64,000 nucleotides of DNA from Daphnia pulex (taxonomy: Eukaryota; Arthropoda; Branchiopoda; Diplostraca; Daphniidae): contig NC_060018.1 of NCBI RefSeq assembly GCF_021134715.1, forward strand, positions 4,047,501 through 4,111,500, read 5' to 3'. Below are positions 37,001-48,926 of this stretch, piece after piece. The stretch's first letter is position 1. The number at the start of each line of letters is the position of its first letter. Both the position numbers and the translations under genes were made by a program. The notes under the pieces were generated by a model, which worked only from the letters and a program-made list of their open reading frames with translations, had not been told where the DNA came from and did not search any database.

Positions 37001-40000
37001 ATGGCGCCATTTTCAAATTGCCAAAGGAGTGCCGCCGTTGGGTTAGTCCTGTTGGCCTCGTTCTTCTTTTCCGTCTGCTGGACGTCGGCAGCGGCCGTCG
37101 ACGGCCAGAGGACATGGCGGAGGCGGCACAATGGCGATCTTCATCAGCACAATGGAGCAGCGGCGGCGACGGACGGCCTTGGTGCCGTGAGTGGACGGCA
37201 GAGAAGAGCCGAGTGGACGTGCCCGCAGGTGAGCGATTCGTCTCGTTCGCCCGGCATCTCGTGCCAATGCGATTTGCCGCACACGCTCCGCTGCTCGGGC
37301 GCTGCCGGGCAGAGCGAGTCGGAGAATCAGGTCTCGTTCATCATCGGGGCTCTGAGGGTCTTGCCGCTCGAGCAGTCCGTCTCCCTGCTGGACCTGTCCA
37401 TCCAGAATTTCAGCCGCCTCAGTCCGTACCTGTTCGAGCGGGTCACGCTCCACGGACTGGTCATATCGTCGGGTGAGATCCAGGACGTGTCGCAGCAGGC
37501 CTTTGCCGGCCTGGCCCAGTCGCTGACGGCCCTGGGTCTGCCCAACAATCGATTGGTCAGCGTTCCGTCGGAAGCGCTCGGCTCGCTCGTCCATCTCGAG
37601 CGACTGGACCTGTCCAACAACCGCATCCAATCCATCAGCGGCCAGCCGTTCGCCGGACTCGACCGGCTCCGGTTCCTCGACCTCAGCGGCAACGCCCTGG
37701 AGACCATCGCCCCGCAAGTCTTTGCCGCCCCTTCCGGCCTGCGGAGTCTCCAGCTGCGCTCCAATCTCCTGGAAGCCTCTCAACTGGTTCCGCCAGCCCT
37801 GGGCGGCCTGGTCAAACTGCAGGAACTCGATCTCGGCTACAACCGACTGCGCGGCCGGCTGACCAGCACTTTCCTCCAAGGTCTGGACAATCTCCTGACG
37901 CTGGAACTGACGGGCAACAACTTGACGCTGCTCAAACGCGGCATGCTCAGCGGACTGAAGCGGCTCCGCACTCTGCGGCTGGCCCGCAACCAGGTAAAAC
38001 CCCAAAATAACAAATAAAATAAAATAAAGAAAAAGGATGACGCAAAACGTGTGATGGATGTTATGGCGTCATCACTTTGACATCTATCTTGCATATCCAT
38101 TTTTAAACATGTATCGATCTCTCTTTTATCTTTTGCTGCTGCCCCCATTCTGGGCCATCAGATCGATGTGATTGAAGATCAATCTTTCCTCTCGCTGGCC
38201 GCGCTGACGTCGCTGGACTTGAGCCACAACGGAGTCGTCGCTATTTCCGGACAGTCCCTCTCTCATCTCAACGAGTACGTATCATCTTATTCATCGCTGT
38301 CATAGATAACTTGTGATTTGTCATCCGTCTATATAAACTGCTGCAGCAGTTCTCAGCTAAAGATATAACTCGATACATTATTTCCAGCATGACGTAAACA
38401 GACACGGAAATAGAATTATCTCGTGGATATTTTAAGGATCTATGACGAAAGGCGGAAGGATTTCACGGATGAAAGTTGATTCTTATATCTTATATATTTT
38501 CTATTTGGGATCAAAACAAAAGTTTGACTCAGTTGGATCTGAGCCACAACTACTTACGAGCGGTGACGTCGGACCTGGTCGACGGATTGCCCAGCCTCGA
38601 GTCGCTCGACCTCACCGATAACGACATCTCCCTGGTCGAGTCCGGAGCGCTAACCAACCTGCCAAAGCTCATCCATCTGTCACTCACTGGTAAGTCTATC
38701 GCCAACTTGCTAGCTATAGTATATTCCGCCGCATTCTCACCTCATCCCATCCATCCGGACGGCTGGGAGTTGGTAGAAGACATTCGTCGGCTGTCATTTT
38801 CATCGGCTGGGCTGACGTCAATCATAAACATTTCAAATAAAGGGAATAGCATATATATATCCCAGCAAGCAACTTTCTCTCTCCCAACTCGGCCCTTGTT
38901 TTTGTGTGGAGGCCGGAAGGATTCTCTCTCGCTTGCTGGGCATCAGGATCTGTTTTCCCAACGGTGTAGTGGTGGTTCGCCCCCCTTTTCTTTTCTTATT
39001 TTTTATTTTGTGCCAGGCCTCGTTTCCATCATGCAAAAGCGGCAGATGTGTCAAAACACATTCCCATCTCTTTCGGGCTAGTTCTCTCTCTGCTGTCTAA
39101 ACAGATGCAGTTCAGCAATCCAGCGGCGGCGGGCTCCTGAATCAAGCCGCTGAAAGCTCCTTATAATAATACTACACACATCTTTTTAAAAGCTGGAAAT
39201 GAAGACGGGAGCTCAGAGCACAGCTCCGATTTGAGACTGGCCAAAGCCACATTTTCAATTGAGGAATAAGAATAAGAAGGGGGGCCAGGCTTATAGATTC
39301 TCTTTCTCATCATCGCTCCGCTGGCTTCCCATCTCCGCTGGACACCTACTATACACACAGGAATCAATGGGTCTTTGCTCTTTTCACAGCTCTCACCTTT
39401 CTTTTTAACCCTGGCTGGACGACAGGGGGAAAGTAGAAAGGGAAACTGTCAATTTCATCCGCCCCGTCAGACAATTCGATTGTGCCGAAAACGATTTCAT
39501 CAAAATGGGCAAAAGGCTTTTATGTTCTGTACATCCACCACCCAGTTTCCCATTTAAAATTCTCAAAGAACCGGAAGAAAGGGACCTCACCTTTTTTCAT
39601 TCCTTTTGTTGGAATTCAATCGCGTAGTACAAACTGCATTCGCGTATATTGATCATATCATCGAGAGAATGCGAAAAAACTGGGAAGCCCAGACGAGTTC
39701 ATCGAATGGGCCGATTTATAATAAAAGAGCAGCGATTTCTTCTTTCTTTTTCCCCCCACCGGGCACGAAAAAGTACAATGTGTTGACGGGGAAATATTTT
39801 CCAGAGATTTTGCCCGAGAGAATTCCGTCAAATTTTCTTCTATTCATTTGTATTTTATTTTTGGGCGCGTGACGAATTTTGATTTTAAACAAATCGAATC
39901 CGAACAGTGGCGGAATAAGTGCACCGGTCGTCAACTTTTTTGTCCGCGCTCTTCCTTGTAGAGTTTTTTATTGGATGTTCTTTTGTCGAGCTGTCCGGCG

Positions 40001-43000
40001 AGATTGTACCCAAAGTTACACGCCTTAGATTTCTTTTTCTTACAAGCGGAAAAAAAAAAGTTAAAAGAAAGAAAGAAACGGACGGACTTTGAAATCTTCT
40101 GGCAATTGAACATCACACGCGCGCGCGGTCTCGGCCATGTTCCAGTGAATTCAGTTACACTTGCAGTGGCAACACATAAAAGTCGTGAACTGAAAAGAAA
40201 AGATCAAATAAGAAAAAACAGGCCAACGGGTCGGTCACACGAGCGCCGTGTCAACAATTTTTGCGGTGGGTTCTGCGCTGGTTCTCTGAACCTTTGAGAA
40301 AAAAAAGAAAGGACGTCGTCAACCGAGAGCTATATACGCATGGTAGTTCTATACTTCTTCTTCCGTTCCAGCATCCGCTTGGTTTGGCCTCGGCTGTTCC
40401 CGCCGACTAAGCATGCCAGCAGCAGTGTTATTTCAAAAGCGGAAACAAACATCAAACAAAACAGTTGAACCAACAGCAGCAGCAGTCGCAGTGGACCCCC
40501 AGTTTCATTCCAAGATTTATATATAAATCAAGTGACGGGATCGGTTGTGAGAAACAACGAGAGAGATATATTATATAGCCGGCGGAGCCAGCAAGAAGCA
40601 ATCAAGTTTTTCATGCTCGCTCATGCTCGTGCTTGAACATCGTTAAAGAAATAAAAACCGGGGCGAAAAAAAAAAAAAAACCGAACGAAATGGCGCCGGT
40701 GTCCATCAGGGGCCGCGTGCAACTTGCGTGACTTATGGTGGGGGGGAAGGAAGGAGATGCTGTGTGTGGTTACACTTTGCACATAAAAAAAGAAAAGAAT
40801 CCGTCGTCGGATGGCTGGACGTGAGCCGAATTGAACTGGAGGAAAAAACACACACAAGATCGAATGGCAGACGAGATGCTGTGTGCACACACTCTGTTAG
40901 GAAATTGAATGAAAACGCCAATGAAGAACAGCAGCACGGTTTCATGGTTTGGCCCTTTTGTGAACGTGACTATGAGCAGCGACCAATCTCCGAAAAGATT
41001 TCGTCTTTTAACCGCCGTCGTATAAGTGAGCGGGAAGTTTAAATCAAAAAGTGGAAAGACATTTTGGCCACTTTGGCATCCGACGAGGAAATAGAAATGA
41101 AAGAGAGAATGAATAATGGAACTAAGCATGAAAAAGACCAGCAAAGAAGGTGTGACAAATGAAGGCAAGAAAAAAAGACGATCCAACCCGAAAGTTTGGA
41201 GGATTATATGACGATACGTGTAAGAGCAGAGCCCCCTCCAAGGACGGTCGACGCACACAAAAGACGCGTCAAAGCCGTTACTTCATGTGGCCCTCAGCCA
41301 ACCAGAGGAAAAAAAGAGGAATATAACACATTTGTAGACATAAATGAAAAAGAAAAAACAGGTATCATTTCCTGTTTGCTGGCCGGCCCGGCCCGGCTTT
41401 TACAAACCCAAAAGAGTTTCCAGGATGGGGGGGACTAAAAAAAAATAAGCCCAGCATCTTTAATGACTTTAATCCGACGATTTGTGGAGGAGGTCCGTCT
41501 TTTAAAATTCTCTAGAGAAACGTGTGCCTTATTCTAGACGTTGCTGGAAAAATATATCTATCTTGCACGCCTTTTTTTTAAGCTGTAAAAATAAAAAAAG
41601 AAAATTTTTTTTTTCAACTTGACGACGACCATCATGCAATATTAACATTTCTCTCTGCCACCCGCCAAACCCCCAGCTGAAAAGAGATGTGTTCATTGTT
41701 GTTTTCCCTTTAATGGTCCCCGAGAGATTCTGGGCAACTGATTGAAAAGATCCCACCACCACATCCGCCCAGGGATAACACACACACACACAAAAATGGG
41801 ATCGACTCCTTTTTTCTTCTTCTCTCTGTGTACAACCAGGAAAAAAAATGCACTGGCAAGATACGCCATCAAATTCTCTTCTTCTCCCTTTAGGTTTCTA
41901 TACTGGCCGAGCTTATATTAGTATAATACAAAAGATGATTTCCTTGCAGTCATCATTCTTCTTTTTCAGCCGAAACAAAAAAAAAAGGAAAATTCACAGT
42001 CACGCGATGGCTGAGCAGAGTCTTTGCCGCGACTTGGCACCACCACTAGAGAAAGATGAGGATGTTTATGGCACTTAGACTACACCGGGGTCTTGTAGAC
42101 GGCCCTTCAACACGCACGACCATTATGCTAATGAGCGAATAATGAGAGCCTGTGCTGGAGAGTTCGGGGCGCGTTCCAGACGGCTCTCTCTCTAGACTCA
42201 TCAGAAAACTCTAGACATTTGATTCGTCTTATTTCGTTATATGTGAATCAAATATTCAAAATGTTCATTTTTTTATTTTATTCTTGATTTATTCAAATTG
42301 AACAGATAACCCGTTGAATTGCGACTGTCACATGGTCGATTTGGCCAGATGGTTGCGCAATTCCACCGGCAATCCAGCGGCGGATGATTTGAACCGAAGA
42401 TCGGCCGTTTGCGCCACTCCGCCAGCGCTGGAAAACGGATTCCTGTTTGAAGCGGAAGCGGAAGCGTTGACGTGCGACGTCCAGCAGACCAGTGGCGGTG
42501 AATCGTCGCCTTACAACAACAACAACGGCCAGGGCCAGCAGCACGGCGAGGGTGACGAGGAGAGCAACAACAATTTCTTGTCGTCGCAACCCACCGAGGA
42601 TTTCATCCGGCTCTCATCCGCCCAGGTGCAATTCGGCTCGGCCGAGCTGGAAGGCTCCACCCTCTTGCACACGATGTGGACGGTGGATTCTGCGACGTTG
42701 CCTTACACATGCGACGCCATTCTGGTCTACGAGCTCAACGAGGAGCACGAAGCGCTGCTGGATTCCTATCCGGTCCGCTGCCACTCGGAGGAGCGGCCCA
42801 ACAAGCAGCTCCAGCTGACCGTCAAACTCAGCGACAACATGAAAACGGACGGCCAGTATCGACTGTGTCTCGTCCTATTCGAAGGCGGACACGACGACGA
42901 AGCTTCGCTCCTGCCCGGCTGCTCGCACTCGATGACGTGGCAAACGCTGAAGCAGAATCACGACGGTGACGAGGAGGAAGTGCCGGCCAACTCCGACTCG

Positions 43001-43810
43001 ATCCGTCACGACGGCTACCTGCTGGAAGCCCATCACGTCTCGTCTGCCGGAATGCCGACGCAGATCACGGCCTTTTACGCCAACGTCAGCGCCCCCCAGT
43101 CCGTTTCGGTTTACATGAGGATTCCGGACGCCCTTCCGGCCTGCCAGTTCACCGTTGCCGTTTTCGAGAAGCAGCGGCTGCTGGCCCTGAAGCGGCTCAA
43201 CTGTTCCACGACGTCCTTCACTTTCGGCCAGCTGACGGAGAGTCGCGACAGCAACCCGTTGCAGCAGGCCACTTTGGCTAACCCCATCGATTACCCCATC
43301 GAGGAGTACCAAGTGTGCGCCACTTTTGCCCAGCAGGGCCAATTCCTCCCGCCGCCGGATGGTGAGCGCCAGGCGGATGGGGACATCATCCTGACGGCCA
43401 GCAAAGGGCGGAGCAGCAGCAGCAGCATCGCCATTTCGTCTCTTGGTAGTCCGTCGTCGTCGGTCACGGTGAATTCGTCGAGCGTCGTTCAATATGAGCA
43501 CTGCGTCGTGGCCAAAGTGCCCAACCGGATCTGGGCGGTTGAGAACACGCTGGTGGTCATAGCCGTGACGGTGGTGTTCGTCCTGATCGCCGCCGCTTTG
43601 CTCCTGCTGACTTACCTCCTGGCCAGACGGGTCTTCTTCCGCCGGAGTAAACTGCTTTGGTGCAGCTCGTCGTCGGATCCTTTGAGCTCGTCGGTTCCCA
43701 AGGCGACCAGCCGACACATTTTATACGTCCCGGAGAACGACTATTTCACCGACTCGGCCTGCAGCAGTAGCGGATCGGATCACCGCGAGGAAACTTCAAC
43801 TAACGTCTGA
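37001..43810 (+). CDS. Single-pass leucine-rich-repeat receptor, 925 aa
   Basis: Four coding exons: 37001-37993, 38162-38274, 38523-38689, 42306-43810. All phases agree and total 926 codons. ATG 37001 follows a 56-base UTR segment after acceptor 36944. Order: signal peptide (about 1-30); Cys-rich LRR N-cap (Cys 74, 88, 90, 98); a run of LRRs to about 425 with LERLDLSNNRI and LRFLDLSGNAL type units; LRR C-cap from NPLNCDCHMVDLARWL (about 427-490); an ectodomain with two segments that look fibronectin-III-like; a transmembrane helix at about 839-864; and a 61-residue Ser-rich tail. It probably acts at the cell surface in ligand binding or adhesion. It resembles arthropod LRR receptors in general (Kekkon, Tartan and Windpipe classes), and I cannot assign an orthologue. 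The acceptor of exon 38523 is weak. Confidence 0.88.
38690..42305 (+). other. 3.6 kb intron of the LRR gene before the C-cap exon
   Basis: GTAAGT to TTGAACAG. It joins LRR repeat and LRR C-cap in phase 1 with a perfect domain continuation, so it is real. Contents are simple-sequence runs. No nested gene was recognised on either strand. Confidence 0.7.
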
Positions 43811-43811
43811 T

Positions 43812-43835
43812 ATCATCATCATCATCATCATCATC
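43812..43835. repeat. ATC trinucleotide run in the LRR gene 3' UTR
   Basis: Eight ATC units begin immediately after the TGA stop of the LRR gene. Confidence 0.9.
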
Positions 43836-43925
43836 TCAACCCTTAAAAAGAAAAGAATCAAATTTAAAACATGGAAAAAGACCCGCAGGGGGGGACAGAA
43901 CCGTCGTCTACATATTATTACGTCA

Positions 43926-43931
43926 AATAAA
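43926..43931 (+). terminator. Poly(A) signal AATAAA of the LRR gene
   Basis: AATAAA 116 bases after the stop codon. Another lies near 44657, so alternative 3' ends are possible. Confidence 0.6.
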
Positions 43932-46900
43932 AGCTTTAATAATAATAATAATAATACTATCTTTTCTCTTTGATATCTATACGTGTCATTCTTCATTTTT
44001 CGTCGAGTCCCTCGAGCGCGGTCATTTTTAATTTTAAATTTTTTGATTTTTTAAATTTAGTGCCAAAGTCGAGCTTGATCCGCGCATATTTTCTGGCGTC
44101 ATTTCGTGTGTGTGTGTCTCTCTCCATTGGAATAATCACTAATATTTGTACCATAGAAAACTTTTGTACAGTTGGCACATGTATTTTCTCGACTAAACAA
44201 TTGAGGGGGGAAAGAAAAGAAAGTGAAAATCGTTGGCGTCATCGGATCGATTATCCGAGTCGTATTATTAATAAAAATTTTGTGTTGGTTCATTTTTCAT
44301 CCGCGTCGTCTCTTTTTTGGGGAAGTTGCGTGGTATATTGTTCTCCCCCCCCCCTCCATTTCTAATCTTTTATCATCCTCGACGAACTTTTTTCTTTTTT
44401 TTTTTTTAATTTGGCGTCTAATTTTCACGCTGGCCGAACTTTCTTAATTTGATTGTTGTGTAAAAGGTTGGAAATGCTGGCGGAAAGAGTCTGAGATTCT
44501 TCGAAAAATGTGAAATCCTGCGCAGGAGCTGTTATTTGCTGATCTGTGTGTGTGTGTGTGTGTGTGTCTCCCCCTCATCATCTCCCTGTCTTATTATTGT
44601 TATACAAATCACGTTGTGCATATTATATACGATCACTCTTGTACAGTACAGCTCATGAATAAAGACAACACACACATCCCTATATATCATTCGAGTTTCC
44701 AGCAATCGAATCGTTCACGCTCCAGCGAACATCAAAGCGTCGAGATATCACCTCGTTAAGAACAGAAATAAGAGTGGCAAACATCTTGACGAGTTTCGAT
44801 TATTTCTCCGTCCTTTGAACATTTAGTCGTCTCGTCATCAAGGGGAGAATAATTCAATTTCTTCGTTGTAACGCCATAAAGAAAGATGAACGAAAAATCC
44901 TATTTTTTCTTTAAGGAACGCGCCTCTTGTATATCCAGCAGGTCGCTGAGATCGTTGGCCTCCAGCATTCCGGCGGATATATTTCCAGACTTGATGCCTT
45001 TTTTTCCCCCTCCCCCGGCTACATGCATATTGCATATGCAGTTATGCAAGTAACATCCCTGCGGATTGACGAAATTTGATTGTCATATATTCAAAACGTC
45101 CTTTCCAAAAGAGATTACGTCACAGTTGAACGGGCTAACTGAGCTGGTAGGAAGATAACAAGATCCTCTTTCTGAATTTCCATTCGAGAGAAGAGTGTGC
45201 GTATGTACCTTTAGAGAGGGCCGGAATTGAAACGCGAATAAAACCAACAAGAATTTGAGTGGATCAATGAATAAGCTGCGCTCACGAGCAAGAGTCAAAC
45301 GTTATACCACATGAAGCACGTCGTTCAATTACAGTTGCACACAAGGAGCAGCACACGGACGTCTCTATAGTAGTATGTGCGCCGCATTCTGCCCGATAAA
45401 GCGGCCAGGGATTTAAAAGAAAAAAAGAAAAGGCCGACGAGCTGGTGGCCAGGAGTCACGGATTTGCTGGAGGAAAAGAAAAAGCTAGTAACAAAGTTGA
45501 CACACACGTTTCGTCCCGGCGCATTGGCTTAATCAAACACTGTGATGGGCTCAGCAGTCCAAGGAAAAAGGACGACATAGAGAGTTGACTCAACTTTCTT
45601 TTTCTTTCTTATATGTAGGTCTCCCAGCAGTTGGCGGATGAACGACCGAAGCGAAATCCTCCCCCGGAAAAAAGAATAAGAATTCGCGGTTCGTTCGGCA
45701 AACTTTCTCAGTCCGTTTTTTCCTTGCGGTCGATGATCATCTCAAAGGCTAAAAGACAATTCATTTCTCCAATTCTTTTTCCATTCATGTTCATTTCATT
45801 TCGTACATTGCGCTATGTGTCGCTCAATTTTTGTTAGCCGTCTAGCCACCGAATCCTCCAGAGAGTCTACATACACACGCGCCAATGTAACACTAGTCGA
45901 CGCTTTGTATTGATTAACGTTGGATGTTTCCTAAAACACTGTCGAGCGCGGCTATGGAGGAAGACAACAAAGGCACAACACCCATGAATATGTAGAGACA
46001 GCCAGAGAGAGATGAATAAATAGAGATATATTTCATTTCCTGCGCGCGGAGCAGCCAGACTATTATCCGTCCGTCCGATAACGACTTTTGAAAAAAACCG
46101 CGCTGGCACTGTTACAGCAGCAGCAGCGGCGGCAGCATCCGGATTTCTTGGGGGTGAGCTTATGTAATATACGCGCTTGTCCCCGACAGGCAGATCTTGT
46201 TTTATATCAGTGCAACCAACAACATAAAAGCCACTCGCATTCCTACATAGTAAATGTCGTCCCCCCACGAGCGCTGCTCATCATTCATAAAATCGTGAAA
46301 AGAAAAAAGAGCAAAGTCGGGAGCTAAAAAGAAAAAGGGACGACAACAAGTTCCAGCAAACTCATCATTCCAAAGAAATAGCACTGGGCTCTGGATTTCC
46401 CTCTTTCGGCTGATGAATTTGTTTATTCCACCGTTTTCATCAATGGGAAATAATAATGCGCACTCTGTTATGTATAGTACCGTTTTTCTTGAATCGTTTC
46501 TTTTTGGGAAGAAAGAATGAATTAAAACAAAATTATGGAACGTGAAATTGTTTTTTGCTCGTTGTTGTTGTTGTTGGAAAAAAGAAAAAAGACTTTTTTT
46601 GTTGTGTCTCGGACGGTTGGATTTTTTTGAGACGGAACTCGTCGACCGGAAAGAATAATAATGTCCGGGGATGCTCGTCTCTCTCTCTCTTATTATTATT
46701 TTTCTTTTTTTCAAAAAAATGGACTAGGACAAGATGAACAATTGCTGACCATTAGGCACTGCAGGATTATATTGCGTTCTTTGTTCATCACAGACAACGG
46801 AGAGATATAGATTACGGGTGGACTTTCCCACGTTCATTCCGTGACTAAGCTAATGAAAAGCAACAAACGGAAAAAAGATCAGAAAAGGGCAGCCAAGAGG

Positions 46901-48108
46901 AAAGAAGAAGAGAAAAGTTATCCACCAGAAATCTATTATACAGTCGTCTTTTTGCCATTTGAGCAACTATACTAATTCTCTGCACAAAGAGAAAGTCGTC
47001 GGTTCAGGAAGAAATAAGTTGTTATATACAGACAAGAGTCCCTTGTTGTGATTCCTCTGCCAGTTTCCGCCATCGATCCGATTAGCGTTCCGGCTTTAAT
47101 AGGGTCTTGAACCGCCAGTCTGAGATGGAGGCTTTCCCGTCATGTACCCACAATATTATATAGCCTAGCTGCCCGGATTTGATGCGTGTTTTACATCTAT
47201 TATAGAGTAGACGAAACGGTCGTGTGACGTTCATATAATGAAACATCAACTCTACCGGCGAGAGACGTACGCATATTATAAAAGTTAAGTTATCGACTCT
47301 ATCCTCAATCCGGCAGAATTCAAATGAACTTTTTAAAGAATAAAGAGTCGATGACCGAGTAAAAAATTCCTGTGGGGTCATTTGGGTGGGCGGCTGTAGT
47401 ACTGGAGTCGATTGAGGGCAAGTAAGAAAGGCGAAACCACGCCGCCTTATAGTCCGTAAACGGATACTCTGCATCTCATTAGCCAGATAAGATCCCCTCT
47501 CTCTCATTCTGACTTGAAGATTCACGACACGAGCCAAGTAAAATGAAGCAAGAATCGCTCCACATTTGCTGCAACCGTGTATAATAGCTACTACTACTGT
47601 ATATAGCATTACAACTCTATAAGGGTATATATACTTTTGAACAAGTTCTGCCTATAAGGTGCGCATTGTCTCGAAAGTTAACTAACCTGTTCTATATGCC
47701 AGAGCCTTTCAACTATTCAATCCAGCTCCTGATGATGGGCTATTGTGCCTTTGAGCTGACAGCAATTCACCGCCGAGAGAGAGAGAGAAGCTCTCGACAT
47801 TCAAAATGCTATACGTTATTATATTATTATCTTTTATTGCGATTTCTCTAATAAATTATACTTTTGTTTGATGAGGAGTTGCTCCCGCGGACGAATTGTC
47901 CATGTGGAGAAACGCGACCGTACGACCTTCATTACAGTCACGTTTCGACGTAATTCCAAAGACGTGTACTTGTACACAAAGCCCTCCAACCAACCGCGAC
48001 ACAAGGCTTTGATTGTTCAACTCTCATTCGCCATTTCGAATGATTATGCCCTTTATATCCCGGAGCCCATTTTGGGTTGGTTACGTCTGTTATACAGAAT
48101 GTTTGTAT
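43932..48108. other. Gene-poor interval between the LRR gene and TTC37
   Basis: Nothing convincing on either strand. ORFs of up to 175 codons (such as 47082-47609 minus) have no recognisable domains and lack coding-type composition. A GT tract at about 44543-44567 and poly-T/poly-A runs are present. Confidence 0.55.
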
Positions 48109-48350
48109 TTAGTGTTTACAGATTCCGCACGGATAATGTCTGTTGAGCATACACATGACGGCTGCTGAGACTGCTGTATATACTGCCAAAATTATACCGC
48201 CCTGACAAACACTAGTGTTTGGTTTGCAATATGTGCTTTGTGATAATTGTGCAAGTATAACTATAAATAAGACCAAAATTGCTGAAGCATCATTAAGGAA
48301 AACTAATCTTGACAATGCACGCGGTAATCGCCTAAGTTGTAAGAGGCTTT
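48109..48350 (-). CDS. Possible two-helix membrane protein exon
   Basis: A minus-strand open frame runs SLLQLRRLPRALSRLVFLND..., then a hydrophobic stretch (ASAILVLFIVILAQL), a short CKPNTSVC loop with two Cys, a second hydrophobic stretch (GIILAVYTAVSAAVMCML), and stops. This resembles part of a small tetraspan or receptor protein. There is no ATG in the frame and a stop lies just upstream, so it would need an upstream exon. No clear acceptor was found. It may be a remnant or chance. Confidence 0.2.
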
Positions 48351-48926
48351 ACGCTTGGAATACCAAAATTGATTCATAATGTTATAGTTCCAGACGGTGC
48401 CAGGCTGCCAGCATGATTCAGCGACTCAAACTTTAATATCTAGCCATAGCATTGATTATTTAGAAAAATAAATTTTTTAATTAATATTTTTTCGATTGTT
48501 TCTCTTTGTACCTTTACTACTTTACTTTCATTACATTCATATCTCTTAATATTAGAAATGACAAGATAGTTTTAACTCACATATTTTCTATTGTCGATTA
48601 AATATTTCACTCAGGGTTGAGACTTGAGAGACATGAGAGTGATGCTGGTTGAAATTTTACTGATTTATCGATTTTAAAATAAAAGCGGGAAGGGTTCGAA
48701 AAATTAGTAGGTTACTGTTTAGCCTCATCCCTGCAGCCGACGACACAAAAGAAAAAAAAGAAAATACGCGGTGTTAGATATCTCGATATTTTGATAAGGT
48801 GGTATTTGTTATTAACTGCTGTTCTGTTCTTTCAACTGATTTTAGCATTCTCAGGTACCCTTTGTAAAATAATGTCTATTTGGTTTTTTAAATGTTGCAA
48901 CATTTTTGTTTCCATCACAGTCAAAG
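48351..48926. other. Upstream region of TTC37
   Basis: AT-rich. The stretch near 48740-48920 probably contains the TTC37 promoter and 5' UTR, and an intron-like CACAG site lies just before the start codon. No distinct core element was identified. Confidence 0.4.

Noticed and set aside
37043-38005. 320-codon minus-strand ORF
   Set aside because: Antisense shadow of the GC-rich LRR exon; Gln/Glu-rich translation without domains.
42875-43717. 280-codon minus-strand ORF
   Set aside because: Antisense shadow of the last LRR-gene exon; Arg-rich composition without domains.
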